From Asanoa siamensis (GTDB taxonomy: Bacteria > Actinomycetota > Actinomycetes > Mycobacteriales > Micromonosporaceae), in the NCBI RefSeq assembly GCF_016862555.1, contig NZ_BONE01000026.1:41348-105347 (forward strand): DNA of 64,000 nt. Reading direction: 5' to 3'. The translations under genes and the position numbers were made by a program. The notes under the pieces were generated by a model that ran no database searches, had not been told where the DNA came from, and saw only the letters and a list, made by a program, of their open reading frames with translations. Below are positions 41,918 through 50,730 of this stretch, piece by piece; the stretch's first letter is position 1; each line of letters begins with the position of its first letter.

Positions 41918-42853
41918 ATGAGGATTCTGATCGCAGGTGGAACCGGAGCGCTGGGCCGCCGCCTGGTGCCGATGCTCGTGGCCCGCGGCCACGAGGTGTT
42001 CGCGACGACCCGGGATGCCGCCAAGGCGGAGCGGCTGGGCGCCACCGCCGTCGTGCTCGACCCGCTCGACCGGGACGCCGTGCGCGCGGCCGTGCGCGAC
42101 GCGGCGCCGGACGTGGTCGTGCACCAGTTGACGGCGCTGAGCGGGACGTTCGATCTCAAGCATTTCGACAGGTTCTTCCAGCAGACGAACGTGCTGCGTA
42201 CGCGCGGGCTCGACATCCTGCTGGACGCGGCGGTCGCGGCGGGGGCGCGCAGGTTCGTGGCGCAGGGCTACACGGGCTGGAGCAACGCGCGGACCGGCGG
42301 CCCGGTCAAGACGGAGGCCGACCCGCTGGACCCGACGCCGACGCGGGCGTCGCGCGAGTCGCTGGCCGCGATCCGCCACATCGAGGCGACGGTGCCGCAC
42401 ACCCCGGGCATCGAGGGGATCGTGCTGCGCTACGGCAGCTTCTACGGCCCGGACAACACGTTGGGCAAGGGCGGCGAGATGGCGGAGATGATCGCCAAGC
42501 GCAGGCTGCCGGTCGTCGGCGCGGGCACGGGCGTCTGGTCGTTCATCCACATCGACGACGCGGCGCGGGCGACCGTGCTGGCGATCGAAAGCGACCGGAC
42601 CGGGGTCTACAACATCGTCGACGACGAACCGGTGCCGGTCCGCGAGTGGCTGCCGTACGTGGCGAACGTGCTCGGGGCGCGGGCGCCGATGCGGGTGCCG
42701 GTCTGGTTGGCCAAGATGCTGATCGGCGAGCACGGCGTCTCGATGATGACGAAGGTACGCGGTTCGTCGAACGCCAAGGCTTCGCGGGAGCTCGGCTGGA
42801 AGCCCTCGTACCCGACGTGGCGGGACGGATTCAGGCGCGAGTTCGCGGGGTGA
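41918..42853 (+). CDS. NAD-dependent epimerase/dehydratase family protein
   Basis: A 311-residue extended SDR. The Rossmann motif is ILIAGGTGALGRRLVPML, followed by VVHQLTALSG, QGYTGWSNARTGG, LRYGSFYGPDNTLG and FIHIDDAARATVLAI. It ends with ELGWKPSYPTWRDGFRREF. It resembles the epimerase at 9475 over its length (about 13 shared motif blocks) and is probably a paralogue. ATG 41918 is used; the frame extends 6 codons upstream. It has no coupled partner on either side. Confidence 0.88.
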   Translation: MRILIAGGTGALGRRLVPMLVARGHEVFATTRDAAKAERLGATAVVLDPLDRDAVRAAVRDAAPDVVVHQLTALSGTFDLKHFDRFFQQTNVLRTRGLDILLDAAVAAGARRFVAQGYTGWSNARTGGPVKTEADPLDPTPTRASRESLAAIRHIEATVPHTPGIEGIVLRYGSFYGPDNTLGKGGEMAEMIAKRRLPVVGAGTGVWSFIHIDDAARATVLAIESDRTGVYNIVDDEPVPVREWLPYVANVLGARAPMRVPVWLAKMLIGEHGVSMMTKVRGSSNAKASRELGWKPSYPTWRDGFRREFAG

Positions 42854-42913
42854 GGTTGCCGCGGCCTGCGGCACCCATTGACGCGCGCGGGACGGGTGCG
42901 GGAGGTTGTCCCG

Positions 42914-43669
42914 ATGGCTGACGCGTACGTCCAGACCGACCAGTTCCGTGGTGCCCGCATCCACCTGTCCGACCTGGCCGGCCTCGAGATCCGCGACTGC
43001 GAGGTCACGGGCCTGAAGATCGTGGACTGCTACGGCGGCGACGTCTACCTCGGCGGCGACTTCGCACGGCTGGTCGTCAACGACGTCGACGTGACCGCGT
43101 ACGTCGAGTCCGAGCTCGACCGCCAGCATCCCACGCGGGCACTGGCACGCGAGGCGGCGTCCCCCGCCGACTACCGGGCGGCATGGGACGCGATCGAGGC
43201 ACAGTGGGCGGCGACGCTCGACCGCGCGAGACTCCTGCCGGAGGCGACCCTGCACGAGCGCGTCGACGGCGAGTGGTCGTTCGTCGAGACGCAGCGGCAC
43301 CTGCTGATGGCGGGCGACGCCTGGCTCGGCAACGCGGTGCTCGAGGAGGACACGCCGTTGCACCCGTTGGGCCTTCCGCCCGGCGGCATGCCGCCGGAGG
43401 CGTCGGCGAAGCTCGGGCTCACCCTCGATGCGACCCCGACGCTCGACGAGGTCCTCGCACCGCGCCAGGCCCGCATGGCCACGATGCGGCGGGTGGTCGA
43501 CGGGCTCACGGAGGCAGAACTCGACCGGGTGTGTGGTCGCAAGCCCGGGGACACATACCCGGACCAGGAGTACGTAGTGCGTCGCTGCCTCAAGGTGGTG
43601 CTGAAGGAAGAGGCGGAACACCACCGCTACGCGGTCCGCGACCTCGCGGTGCTCGAAGCCCGCGCCTGA
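42914..43669 (+). CDS. DinB-like domain protein with N-terminal strand-repeat region
   Basis: 251 residues. The first 70 have a pentapeptide/right-handed-helix flavour (FRGARIHLSDLAGLEIRDCE then VTGLKIVDCYGGDVYLGGDF). Residues about 80-250 are a DinB-type four-helix bundle (DYRAAWDAIEAQWAATLDRA; SFVETQRHLLMAGDAWLG; EEAEHHRYAVRDLAVLEARA), where the two histidine positions would bind metal. ATG 42914 has GGAGG 8 nt upstream. DinB-fold proteins are often thiol-S-transferases; the N-terminal addition is recurrent in actinomycetes but its role is unknown. Confidence 0.8.
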   Translation: MADAYVQTDQFRGARIHLSDLAGLEIRDCEVTGLKIVDCYGGDVYLGGDFARLVVNDVDVTAYVESELDRQHPTRALAREAASPADYRAAWDAIEAQWAATLDRARLLPEATLHERVDGEWSFVETQRHLLMAGDAWLGNAVLEEDTPLHPLGLPPGGMPPEASAKLGLTLDATPTLDEVLAPRQARMATMRRVVDGLTEAELDRVCGRKPGDTYPDQEYVVRRCLKVVLKEEAEHHRYAVRDLAVLEARA

Positions 43670-43695
43670 ACCGGGCGGCCGGGGCGGGCCAGGAC

Positions 43696-43777
43696 GTCGC
43701 CACCGCGCGGCCCGCCAGGGCCACAACGCCGCCACCGCGCGGCCCGCCAGGGCCACAACGCCGCCACCGCCCGGCCC
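43696..43777. repeat. tandem 32-bp repeat, two full units and a partial third
   Basis: Unit 1 is 43696-43727 and unit 2 43728-43759, differing at one base; a partial third unit covers 43760-43777. The repeats lie in the 158-bp gap between the convergent DinB-like and nitronate monooxygenase genes, followed by a GCCGGCGGG-rich segment (to about 43827) that can fold as a terminator. Length variation between strains would be expected. Confidence 0.8.
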
Positions 43778-43827
43778 GAGACGCCGCCGGCGGGCGGCGG
43801 CGCGGTCGGGACGTCGCCGGCGGGGGG

Positions 43828-44853
43828 TCAGGCGTCTGCGGAAAGGCCGGTCAGGATTGTGGCTGCTGGGGCCTCCCTGGTGTGGCGGTAGCCCGTGCCC
43901 GCCCACAGGTGCAGGCGTTCCGGGTCGCCGTTCGCCGCGGCCGCGCGGCGGATCGGGCGGGTCAGGTGGTGGAGGGCCGGGTAGCCCGAAGGCGCCGCCG
44001 CGTCGTAGCGGTCGATGAAGGTGTTGCGGAGGCCGCGGGCCGGGCGGCCCGTGAACGATCTCGTCACCACCGTGGTCGTGCGGGTCGGGTCCGCGAGGGC
44101 CGCGCGGTGCGTGGCCGTCGTGCCTGCCTCGTCGGATCGCAGCAGCGCCGTGCCCACCGCTACCAGCGTGGCGCCCGCCGACAACGCCGCGGCCACGTCG
44201 GTCGCCGTGCCCACGCCGCCCGCCGCGATCAGCGGTAGGGCCACCTCGGCGCGCACCGCCGCGACCAGGTCGGGCAGCGGCACCGGCCGCACCGGGCGGT
44301 CCGGGGTGAACGTGCCCGAGTGGCCGCCGGCCGCCGCCGCCTGCACCACGAGCGCGTCCACGCCCGCCGACGCCGCCGCGCGGGCCTCCAGCGGTGTCGT
44401 CACCGTCTGCGCCAGCAGCGCTCCCGTGCGGCGCAGGCGCGCCAGGTCACGCGCGGGTGGCAGGCCGAAGGTGAAGCTCACCAGCGGCACCGGGTGGGCG
44501 ACCAGCTGGTCGACCTTGGCCTGCCACGCGTCGTCGTCGTCCGACGGTGTCGGAGGCAGCGCCACCTCGAAGCGGGCCGCCTCCGGCGCGAGCAGCGCCG
44601 CGTAGGCGGCGTAGGCCGCCGGGTCGACCGGCGTCGGGTTCGGGGCGAACAGGTTGACCCCGAACGGCACACCCGCGGCAGCCACCGTGGCCAGGTCGGC
44701 CGCGAGCGCCGCGGGCGCCTGGTAGCCGGCGCCCAGGAAGCCCAGCGCGCCCGCGCGGCCCGCGGCCACGACCAGGTCGGTCGTGCCGGCGCCGCCGGCC
44801 AGCGGCGCCGCCACCACGGGTAGGGCGGCGCCGAGCTGGGCCAGGGACGTCAC
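43828..44853 (-). CDS. nitronate monooxygenase (NMO/2-nitropropane dioxygenase family)
   Basis: A 341-residue flavoprotein with a TIM barrel. FMN-binding segments include PVVAAPLAGGAGTTDLVVAA at the N-terminus, FGVNLFAPNPTP, VVQAAAAGGHSGTF and AAGGVGTATDVAAALSAGAT. It oxidises nitronates such as propionate-3-nitronate with O2. GTG 44853 overlaps the stop of the M1 peptidase (GTGA), which supports that start over ATG 44886. Coupling to a secreted peptidase is unusual and probably not functional. Confidence 0.9.
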   Translation of the reverse strand: MTSLAQLGAALPVVAAPLAGGAGTTDLVVAAGRAGALGFLGAGYQAPAALAADLATVAAAGVPFGVNLFAPNPTPVDPAAYAAYAALLAPEAARFEVALPPTPSDDDDAWQAKVDQLVAHPVPLVSFTFGLPPARDLARLRRTGALLAQTVTTPLEARAAASAGVDALVVQAAAAGGHSGTFTPDRPVRPVPLPDLVAAVRAEVALPLIAAGGVGTATDVAAALSAGATLVAVGTALLRSDEAGTTATHRAALADPTRTTTVVTRSFTGRPARGLRNTFIDRYDAAAPSGYPALHHLTRPIRRAAAANGDPERLHLWAGTGYRHTREAPAATILTGLSADA

Positions 44854-46247
44854 CAGGTCGTCGGCTTTCCGGGCGTGTAGAGCCACGTCTGGAAGAACGC
44901 GTCGAGCTGCTGGCCGCTGCGCCGCTCCGCCAGGCGGACGAAGTCGGCGGTGGTGACGTTGCCGTCGCGGTTGTGGGCGTACCAGTCGCGGAGCAGGCCG
45001 AAGAACCTCTTGTCACCGATCTTGACCCGCAGCGCCTGGAGGGTCATGGCGCCGCGGTCGTAGGCCGGTGCGCTGAACATGACCTCCGGACCGCCCAGGT
45101 TGGCCGGCGGCCGCTGCCACAGCGAGTGCGTCGGCGCGCGGGCGTACAGCTCGTCGAACGACTGCTGCGCGGTCGGGCCGCCGTGCTTCTCGTCGTAGAT
45201 CCACTCGGAGAAGGCCGCGAAGCCCTCGTTGAGCCAGATGTCCTGCCAGACCGTCAGCGTCACGCTGTTGCCGAACCACTGGTGGGCGATCTCGTGCACG
45301 ACGGTGCCCGCGCCGGGCGTCTCGTCGTACTGCGACTTGGTCTGCGACTCGAGCGCGTAACCCACCTCGGGCGCGTGGTCGACGACCCCGCCGCCGCTGC
45401 TGAACGGGTAAGGCCCGTAGAGCTTCGAGAAGAACGTGATCACCTCGGCCTCGGCACCCAGCCGCTCGAACGCGCCCTTGGGCACCTCGGCCGGGTCGAC
45501 CGCGTGGTAGAGCGGGATCCGCCCGACCCGGCTGACCCGCAGCTCGAACACGCCGTTGGTGACGGTCGCGAGGTAGGGCGCCATCGGCGAGTCTTCCCGC
45601 CAGCGCCACGTCGTCTTGCCCTTGTGGTCGCGCTTCGAGACCAGCTTGCCGTTGCCGATCGCCGTGATCCCCGTCGGCACGGTCACGGCGAAGTCGTAGG
45701 TGGCCTTGTCGCGCGGGTTGTCGTTGGCCGGGTACCACCCCGGCGAGCCCTGCGGCTCGTTGACCACGAACGCGCCGTCTTCGGTGGTCACCCAGCCCTC
45801 GCTGCTGCCGTCGGGGTCGATCACCTCGGTCGGCTGGCCCGCGTAGTCGACCCGGACGGTGAACGTGCGCCCGGCCCGCAGCGCGCGCTTGGGCGTGATC
45901 ACCAGCTCCTGGCCGTCGCGGGTGAACCGGGCCGGCGCGCCGTCGACCCGCAGCGAGCTGATCGTGAAGCCCCGCAGGTCCAGGTTGAAGCGGCTCAGGT
46001 GCTGGGTGGCCCGCGCGGTGATCACCGCGGTGGCGTCGAGGTGGTTGCCCGCCCGGACGTAGTCGAGGTCGAGCGAGTAGTGCCGCACGTCGTAGCCGCC
46101 GTTGCCGGCGAGCGGGAAGTAGGGGTCGCCCAGACCCGGCGAACCGATGGTCGAGCCGCCGGTGGCGGCGGCCGGGGTGGCGAGCGCGAGCGCGGTCAAC
46201 GCGGCGACGGCACCGGTGACGGCGCGTCGCAACAGGACAGACGGCAC
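44850..46247 (-). CDS. secreted M1 family metallopeptidase
   Basis: 465 residues. The signal peptide (1 to about 29) ends TPAAAT. The N-terminal beta-saddle is at about 30-230. The catalytic thermolysin-like part has HEIAHQWFGN (zinc His pair and catalytic Glu near 316) and the third zinc ligand in WLNEGFAAFSEW (near 340). The short C-terminal helical part ends TWLYTPGKPTTW. It lacks the long C-terminal domain of PepN, as usual for secreted actinomycete M1 enzymes. The usual G-A/x-M-E-N motif appears replaced by APEVGYALESQTK. GTG 46247 follows GAGGAGG. Confidence 0.9.
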   Translation of the reverse strand: MPSVLLRRAVTGAVAALTALALATPAAATGGSTIGSPGLGDPYFPLAGNGGYDVRHYSLDLDYVRAGNHLDATAVITARATQHLSRFNLDLRGFTISSLRVDGAPARFTRDGQELVITPKRALRAGRTFTVRVDYAGQPTEVIDPDGSSEGWVTTEDGAFVVNEPQGSPGWYPANDNPRDKATYDFAVTVPTGITAIGNGKLVSKRDHKGKTTWRWREDSPMAPYLATVTNGVFELRVSRVGRIPLYHAVDPAEVPKGAFERLGAEAEVITFFSKLYGPYPFSSGGGVVDHAPEVGYALESQTKSQYDETPGAGTVVHEIAHQWFGNSVTLTVWQDIWLNEGFAAFSEWIYDEKHGGPTAQQSFDELYARAPTHSLWQRPPANLGGPEVMFSAPAYDRGAMTLQALRVKIGDKRFFGLLRDWYAHNRDGNVTTADFVRLAERRSGQQLDAFFQTWLYTPGKPTTW

Positions 46248-46330
46248 GGCGATCCTCCTCGTCGGGAGCGGTGCGCCGATCCTCGCACCACCCACCGACA
46301 AAATTCCAGAACCGTCGGTCCGAGTCCGAA

Positions 46331-48748
46331 CTAGCCGGTCGGGTCGGCCGGCCACGCATGCCGCGGATACCGACCGCGCAACTCCGCCCGGACCTGCGGA
46401 TAACCGTTCTGCCAGAACGACGCGAGGTCGCGGGTCACCGCCACGGGCCGGCCGGCGGGTGAGAGCAGGTGCAGCAGCACGGGTACGCGACCCTCGGCCA
46501 CGGTCGGCGTGTCCCGCCAGCCGAACGCCTCCTGCACCTTGAGCGCCACCACCGGCGCCGAAGGATCGGCGTAGTCGACCCGCAACCGCCGCTCCCCCGG
46601 CCCCGCGACCCGTTCGGGCGCCACCGCGTCCAGCCGCCCGGCGAGCTGCCACGGCAACAACCGGCGCAACGCCGCCGCCACGTCGACGCGGCCCAGATCG
46701 GCCCGCCGCCGCGCCGCCACCAGGTCGGGGCCGAGCCAGGCACCGTCCAGCAGCGCCGCGTCGCTCACGTCGGGCCACGGCTCCCCCAGCGCCTGCCGGG
46801 CGAACGCGAGCCGCTGCCGCAACGCGACCGCGCCCTTGTCCCACCGCAGCAGGCCGAGACCTTCGCGCCGCAACCCGTCGAGCAGGGCGGCGGCCACCAC
46901 GGTCGGTGAGACGGTCGACAGTGGACGCTCGACCAGCGGCACCGCGCCGAGCCGCTCGACCCGCCGCGCCACCACGTCACCGCCGGACCAGGCGACCTCC
47001 TCCGACGTGCGCAGCAACGCGGCACCGGCCTCCCGCGCGGTCGCCTCGTCGATCGCCACCGCCGACCGGATCCGGGCCGACGCGCGCCCCGGCGGCCGGT
47101 CCGCCGCGGCCACGGCAAGCCAGGCGACGCCCGTCAGCGCCGACCCCGGCGCGAGGTCCGCGGCGGTCCCGCCACTCATCAGGTACGCGGACCCGCCGGC
47201 ACCACGCGCCCGGGCCAGCCGCTCCGGGTACGCCAGCCCGACCACCAGCCCGGCGGCGAGGTCGTCGGGCATCCGCCGCGCCGGGGAAGACGAGGCGCCG
47301 AGATCCGCCCGCAACCGCCGTACCTCCTGCTGGAAGGACGTGTCGTCGCGGACCCGCCGCCAGCCCGCGACCAGGTCCTCGCCGGGGCTCTCCCGGTCGA
47401 GCAGGGCGACGACGGACGCGGCGCGGGCGGCGCCGACCACCGGCGCACCGTCGAGCAGGGCCCGCGCCAGCCGCGGATGGGTGCCGACGCCGGCGATCCG
47501 CCGCCCCCGCGCGGTCACCCGACCGGCGTCGTCGACCGCGTCCAACGCCCGCAGCGTCTCGATCGCCACCGTCATCGGCCCGGCCGGCGGCGGATCGGGC
47601 AGCGCCAGCCCGTCGCCACCCGGCGCACCCCACATGGCGAGGTCGAGCGCGAAGCCGGTCAGGTCCGCCGACGCGATCTCGGGCTGGGGCCGCGCCGGCA
47701 GCCGGTCGTGCGCGGCCTCCGACCAGCACCGGTAGACGACGCCGGGCGCCTCGCGGCCGGCCCGCCCCGCCCGCTGTTCGGCGCCCGCCTTCGACACCGG
47801 CACCGTCACCAGCGCCCCGAGGCCGCGGGCATGGTCGGTGCGGGGCACCCGGGCGAGGCCCGCGTCGACGACGACGCGTACGCCCGGCACCGTCAGGCTG
47901 CTCTCCGCCACGGCCGTGGCCAGCACGATCCGCCGGGTGGCGGACGGCCGCAGCACCGCGTCCTGCTCGGCGGCGTCCTGCCGGCCGAGCAGCGACCGCA
48001 CCGGCAGGTCGCGCAGCCGGTCGGCGACCGCGGCGATCTCGCCGGCGCCGGGGAGGAACACGAGGACGTCGCCGTCCCGCTTGCGGAACGCCCGCCGGGT
48101 GGTCGCGGCCACGTGGTCCAGCAGCCGCGGGTCGACCCGCAGCCCGTGCGGCGGATCGACCTTCGCCGGCGGCGCCCAGACGACCTCCACCGGGTGCAGG
48201 GCGTCCTCGGCGACGACGGTCCGGCCGAGCAGGTCGGCCAGCCGGGCCGTGTCGGCGGTCGCGGAGGTGGCCAGCAGCCGCAGGTCCGGACGGAGGTTGG
48301 CGCGCACGTCGACGCAGAACGCCAGCGCCAGGTCGGAGTCGAGGTGCCGCTCGTGGCACTCGTCGAGGATCACCGTGTCGACGCCGTCGAGGGCCGGGTC
48401 GTGCTGCAGCCGGCGCACCAGCAGCCCGGTGGTGACCACCTCGACCCGGGTGTCGGGGCCGGTCCGGCGGTCGCCCCGCACGGCGTACCCGACGCGCTCC
48501 CCGACCTTCTCCCCGACCAGCGCGGCCATCCGGCGGGCCGCGGCCCGGGTGGCCAGCCGGCGCGGTTCGGCGACGAGCACCCTTCCGTGCCCGGCCAGGT
48601 CGAGCGGCACGAGCGTGGTCTTGCCGGTGCCGGGCGGGGCGACGAGGACGGCGCTGCCCCGGTCGTCGAGCGCCGCGCGTACGGACGGCAGGACGCGGCG
48701 GATCGGCAGGTCGGGTTCGTCGGGCAGCACCGCACCATGATCCCGCAT
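46331..48748 (-). CDS. hrpB: ATP-dependent RNA helicase HrpB
   Basis: An 805-residue DExH-box helicase. Motif I is APPGTGKTTLVPL (near 40), motif II DECHER (near 129), motif III ATSATADT, motif V VLATAVAESSLTVPGV and motif VI QRAGRAGREAPGVVYR. The helicase-associated and HrpB C-terminal domains follow, ending with the signature SFWQNGYPQVRAELRGRYPR then HAWPADP. The family takes part in bacterial RNA metabolism, with little known biochemistry. ATG 48748 is chosen; ATG 48793 is possible but would extend into the promoter area of the divergent gene. Confidence 0.94.
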   Translation of the reverse strand: MRDHGAVLPDEPDLPIRRVLPSVRAALDDRGSAVLVAPPGTGKTTLVPLDLAGHGRVLVAEPRRLATRAAARRMAALVGEKVGERVGYAVRGDRRTGPDTRVEVVTTGLLVRRLQHDPALDGVDTVILDECHERHLDSDLALAFCVDVRANLRPDLRLLATSATADTARLADLLGRTVVAEDALHPVEVVWAPPAKVDPPHGLRVDPRLLDHVAATTRRAFRKRDGDVLVFLPGAGEIAAVADRLRDLPVRSLLGRQDAAEQDAVLRPSATRRIVLATAVAESSLTVPGVRVVVDAGLARVPRTDHARGLGALVTVPVSKAGAEQRAGRAGREAPGVVYRCWSEAAHDRLPARPQPEIASADLTGFALDLAMWGAPGGDGLALPDPPPAGPMTVAIETLRALDAVDDAGRVTARGRRIAGVGTHPRLARALLDGAPVVGAARAASVVALLDRESPGEDLVAGWRRVRDDTSFQQEVRRLRADLGASSSPARRMPDDLAAGLVVGLAYPERLARARGAGGSAYLMSGGTAADLAPGSALTGVAWLAVAAADRPPGRASARIRSAVAIDEATAREAGAALLRTSEEVAWSGGDVVARRVERLGAVPLVERPLSTVSPTVVAAALLDGLRREGLGLLRWDKGAVALRQRLAFARQALGEPWPDVSDAALLDGAWLGPDLVAARRRADLGRVDVAAALRRLLPWQLAGRLDAVAPERVAGPGERRLRVDYADPSAPVVALKVQEAFGWRDTPTVAEGRVPVLLHLLSPAGRPVAVTRDLASFWQNGYPQVRAELRGRYPRHAWPADPTG

Positions 48749-48813
48749 CACGTTTCGTGCGAATCTCGTTCGGGAACTTAGCCCGGATTCCACACCGCGG
48801 CGAAGGGGAGGTC

Positions 48814-49332
48814 ATGGTCCACGAGACCGAGAAGCAGAGGTGGGACCGCAACTTCAGCGATCTGCTCCAGGAGTTGCGGGTCGCGCAGACGGGCGTGCAG
48901 ATCCTGTTCGCGTTCCTGCTCACGTTGCCGTTCAGCAACGGCTTCCCGCGGGCGACGGCCTTCCAGAAGGACGTGTACGTGGTCGCGCTGATCGCCGCCG
49001 CCTGCGCCACCGCGCTGATCATCTCGCCGGTCGCGTTCCACCGGGCGCTGTTCCGCCAGGGCCGCAAGCCGGAGCTCGTGAAGTACGCGCACAAGGTCGC
49101 GACCGGCGGCCTGTTCTTCATGTTCATCGCGATGGTCTCGTCGGTCCTGCTGATCACGGACTACGTCCTGCCGTGGGCGGTGGCGCTGGTCCTCTCGTCG
49201 TTCACGGGGCTGTTCTTCATCGGGTTCTGGGCGGTCCTGCCGTGGTCGCGCCGCGACTGGGGCGAGCCCGACGAGACGGAGGACGAGACCGACACGCGGC
49301 GTGAGAACCCGGAGCCCTACCAGGTCTCGTAG
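48814..49332 (+). CDS. DUF6328 family membrane protein
   Basis: 172 residues. An N-terminal cytoplasmic segment with RWDRNFSDLLQELRVAQTGV leads into four hydrophobic helices (VQILFAFLLTLPFSNGF; VYVVALIAAACATALIISPV; TGGLFFMFIAMVSSVLLITD; PWAVALVLSSFTGLFFIGFW). It ends in an acidic tail rich in D, E and T. The family is widespread in actinobacteria and uncharacterised. ATG 48814 has AAGGGGAG upstream. It shares a 65-bp divergent spacer with hrpB. Confidence 0.86.
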   Translation: MVHETEKQRWDRNFSDLLQELRVAQTGVQILFAFLLTLPFSNGFPRATAFQKDVYVVALIAAACATALIISPVAFHRALFRQGRKPELVKYAHKVATGGLFFMFIAMVSSVLLITDYVLPWAVALVLSSFTGLFFIGFWAVLPWSRRDWGEPDETEDETDTRRENPEPYQVS

Positions 49333-49365
49333 GAGTGGGCCGGCCCGCTTCGCCGTGTACGGCGC

Positions 49366-50586
49366 TCAGACCGCGCGCGGTCCGAGCCGCCCGAGCAGCG
49401 AGCGGGCCGCCGCCTCCACCCGCGCGCGGTCGTAGGTCACGATGTACTCGTACTCCCCCGCCGTCGCCGCCCGGGCCAGCAGGGCGACCGCCGTGTGCGG
49501 GCCGAGGGCGACGGTCGCCCACTGGCCGCGCAGGTGCTCCTCGACGCCGCGCTGCCCGCCACGGATGTTGTCGCCGGGCTCGACGGGCAGGCCGCGCCCG
49601 AGCACACCGGTCAGGACTCCCCGCCGGCGCAGGCGCGCCAGCCGGTCGCGGCGGGCCGCGTCGAACATCTCCGCGTCCGGCAGCAGCGCCAGCAGCACGC
49701 CGGCGTTCTCGCCCGCCATGACCTTCTCGATCCGCTCGGCGAGCCGGGCGAGCAGCCGCGCGCCCGAACGGTGCGGCACCCCGCTTCCGGCGGCGTCGAA
49801 CGGGGTCCGGGTCGTCCATCGTGGCCGGTCGGGCAGGCGCAGCGGCTCGGCCGTCGGCCGGGGGTCGGGCGGGATCGGGCCGGGGTCACCGAGGTGGTAG
49901 CCCTGGACCAGCGTCGCGCCGACCTCACGGGCGATGTCGACCTGCCCGGGCTCCTCCACCCCCTCGGCGAGCAGGAGCGCACCCGTACGCTCGGCCTGGA
50001 TCCAGGCACACTCGAGCACCTCCGCGGTGTGCGCCGACGGTTCCTCCTGGACGATCCGGTCCTCGAGCTTGATGACGTCGGGCTCCAGAATGGACAGCAT
50101 CGTGAGCGTCGCCCGGTTCGAGCCGACGTCGTCGACCGCCAGGCCCCCGACGGCCGACCGCACCCGTGCGACACCGCCGACCAGCGTCGCCGGATCGCGG
50201 TCCAGCGACCGCTCGGTCACCTCCAGCACGATGGTCAGGTCGCGGTAGGCGCGCTCGATGTCATCGCTGAGGTCCGCGGGACAGTCGGAGTCGAGCGCGA
50301 GCGGCTCGATGTTGAGGAAGAGGGGCACGTCGAGCGGGAGCCCGGCGGCGAGCGCCGCGCGGCACGCGGAAGCCCGGGCGACCCAGTCGAACTCGCTGAC
50401 CCGCCCGGTGCGGTAGGCCTGCTCCAGTAGACTGTCCGCGGACGCGAGCGGCGAGCCGGCAGGGCCACGGACGAGCGCCTCGTACGCGACCGCCCCGCCC
50501 TGGCTCAGCCGCACGATCGGTTGGAAGACCGTCGTCACCAGCCGGCCGGCGATCAACCGTTCGAACTCTTCGGCAACGCCAACCAC
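49366..50586 (-). CDS. EAL domain protein with C-terminal DICT-like sensory domain
   Basis: A 406-residue cyclic-di-GMP phosphodiesterase-type protein. The EAL core (about 5-235) keeps VAYEALVRGP, FLNIEP, IVLEVTERSL, GLAVDDVGSNRATLTMLSIL, VIKLEDRIV, LLAEGVE and QGYHLGDPG, so metal and substrate ligands look present. The C-terminal part (about 265-405) resembles the DICT domain (EKVMAGENAGVLLALLPDAE; GQWATVALGPHTAVALLA), a sensor linked to light and sigma/partner-switch signalling. GTG 50586 is chosen because GGTGGGGG lies upstream. It is divergent from the STAS-HATPase gene. Confidence 0.87.
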   Translation of the reverse strand: MVGVAEEFERLIAGRLVTTVFQPIVRLSQGGAVAYEALVRGPAGSPLASADSLLEQAYRTGRVSEFDWVARASACRAALAAGLPLDVPLFLNIEPLALDSDCPADLSDDIERAYRDLTIVLEVTERSLDRDPATLVGGVARVRSAVGGLAVDDVGSNRATLTMLSILEPDVIKLEDRIVQEEPSAHTAEVLECAWIQAERTGALLLAEGVEEPGQVDIAREVGATLVQGYHLGDPGPIPPDPRPTAEPLRLPDRPRWTTRTPFDAAGSGVPHRSGARLLARLAERIEKVMAGENAGVLLALLPDAEMFDAARRDRLARLRRRGVLTGVLGRGLPVEPGDNIRGGQRGVEEHLRGQWATVALGPHTAVALLARAATAGEYEYIVTYDRARVEAAARSLLGRLGPRAV

Positions 50587-50730
50587 ATCGCCCCCACCGG
50601 GTCGACGAACGACCCCTGTAGGGCCTACCCGGGGCACGCGCGCCTAACCGTCGGGGCGCCCGCCGCGCGGGCGCGCGCATCTCGTGACGAGTGGCGGTGA
50701 CCCGCCGGGCACGGCAGACTCGACCGCACT

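Noticed and set aside
43696..43777. CRISPR array
   Set aside because: The repeats are directly adjacent with no spacers, and there are no cas genes.
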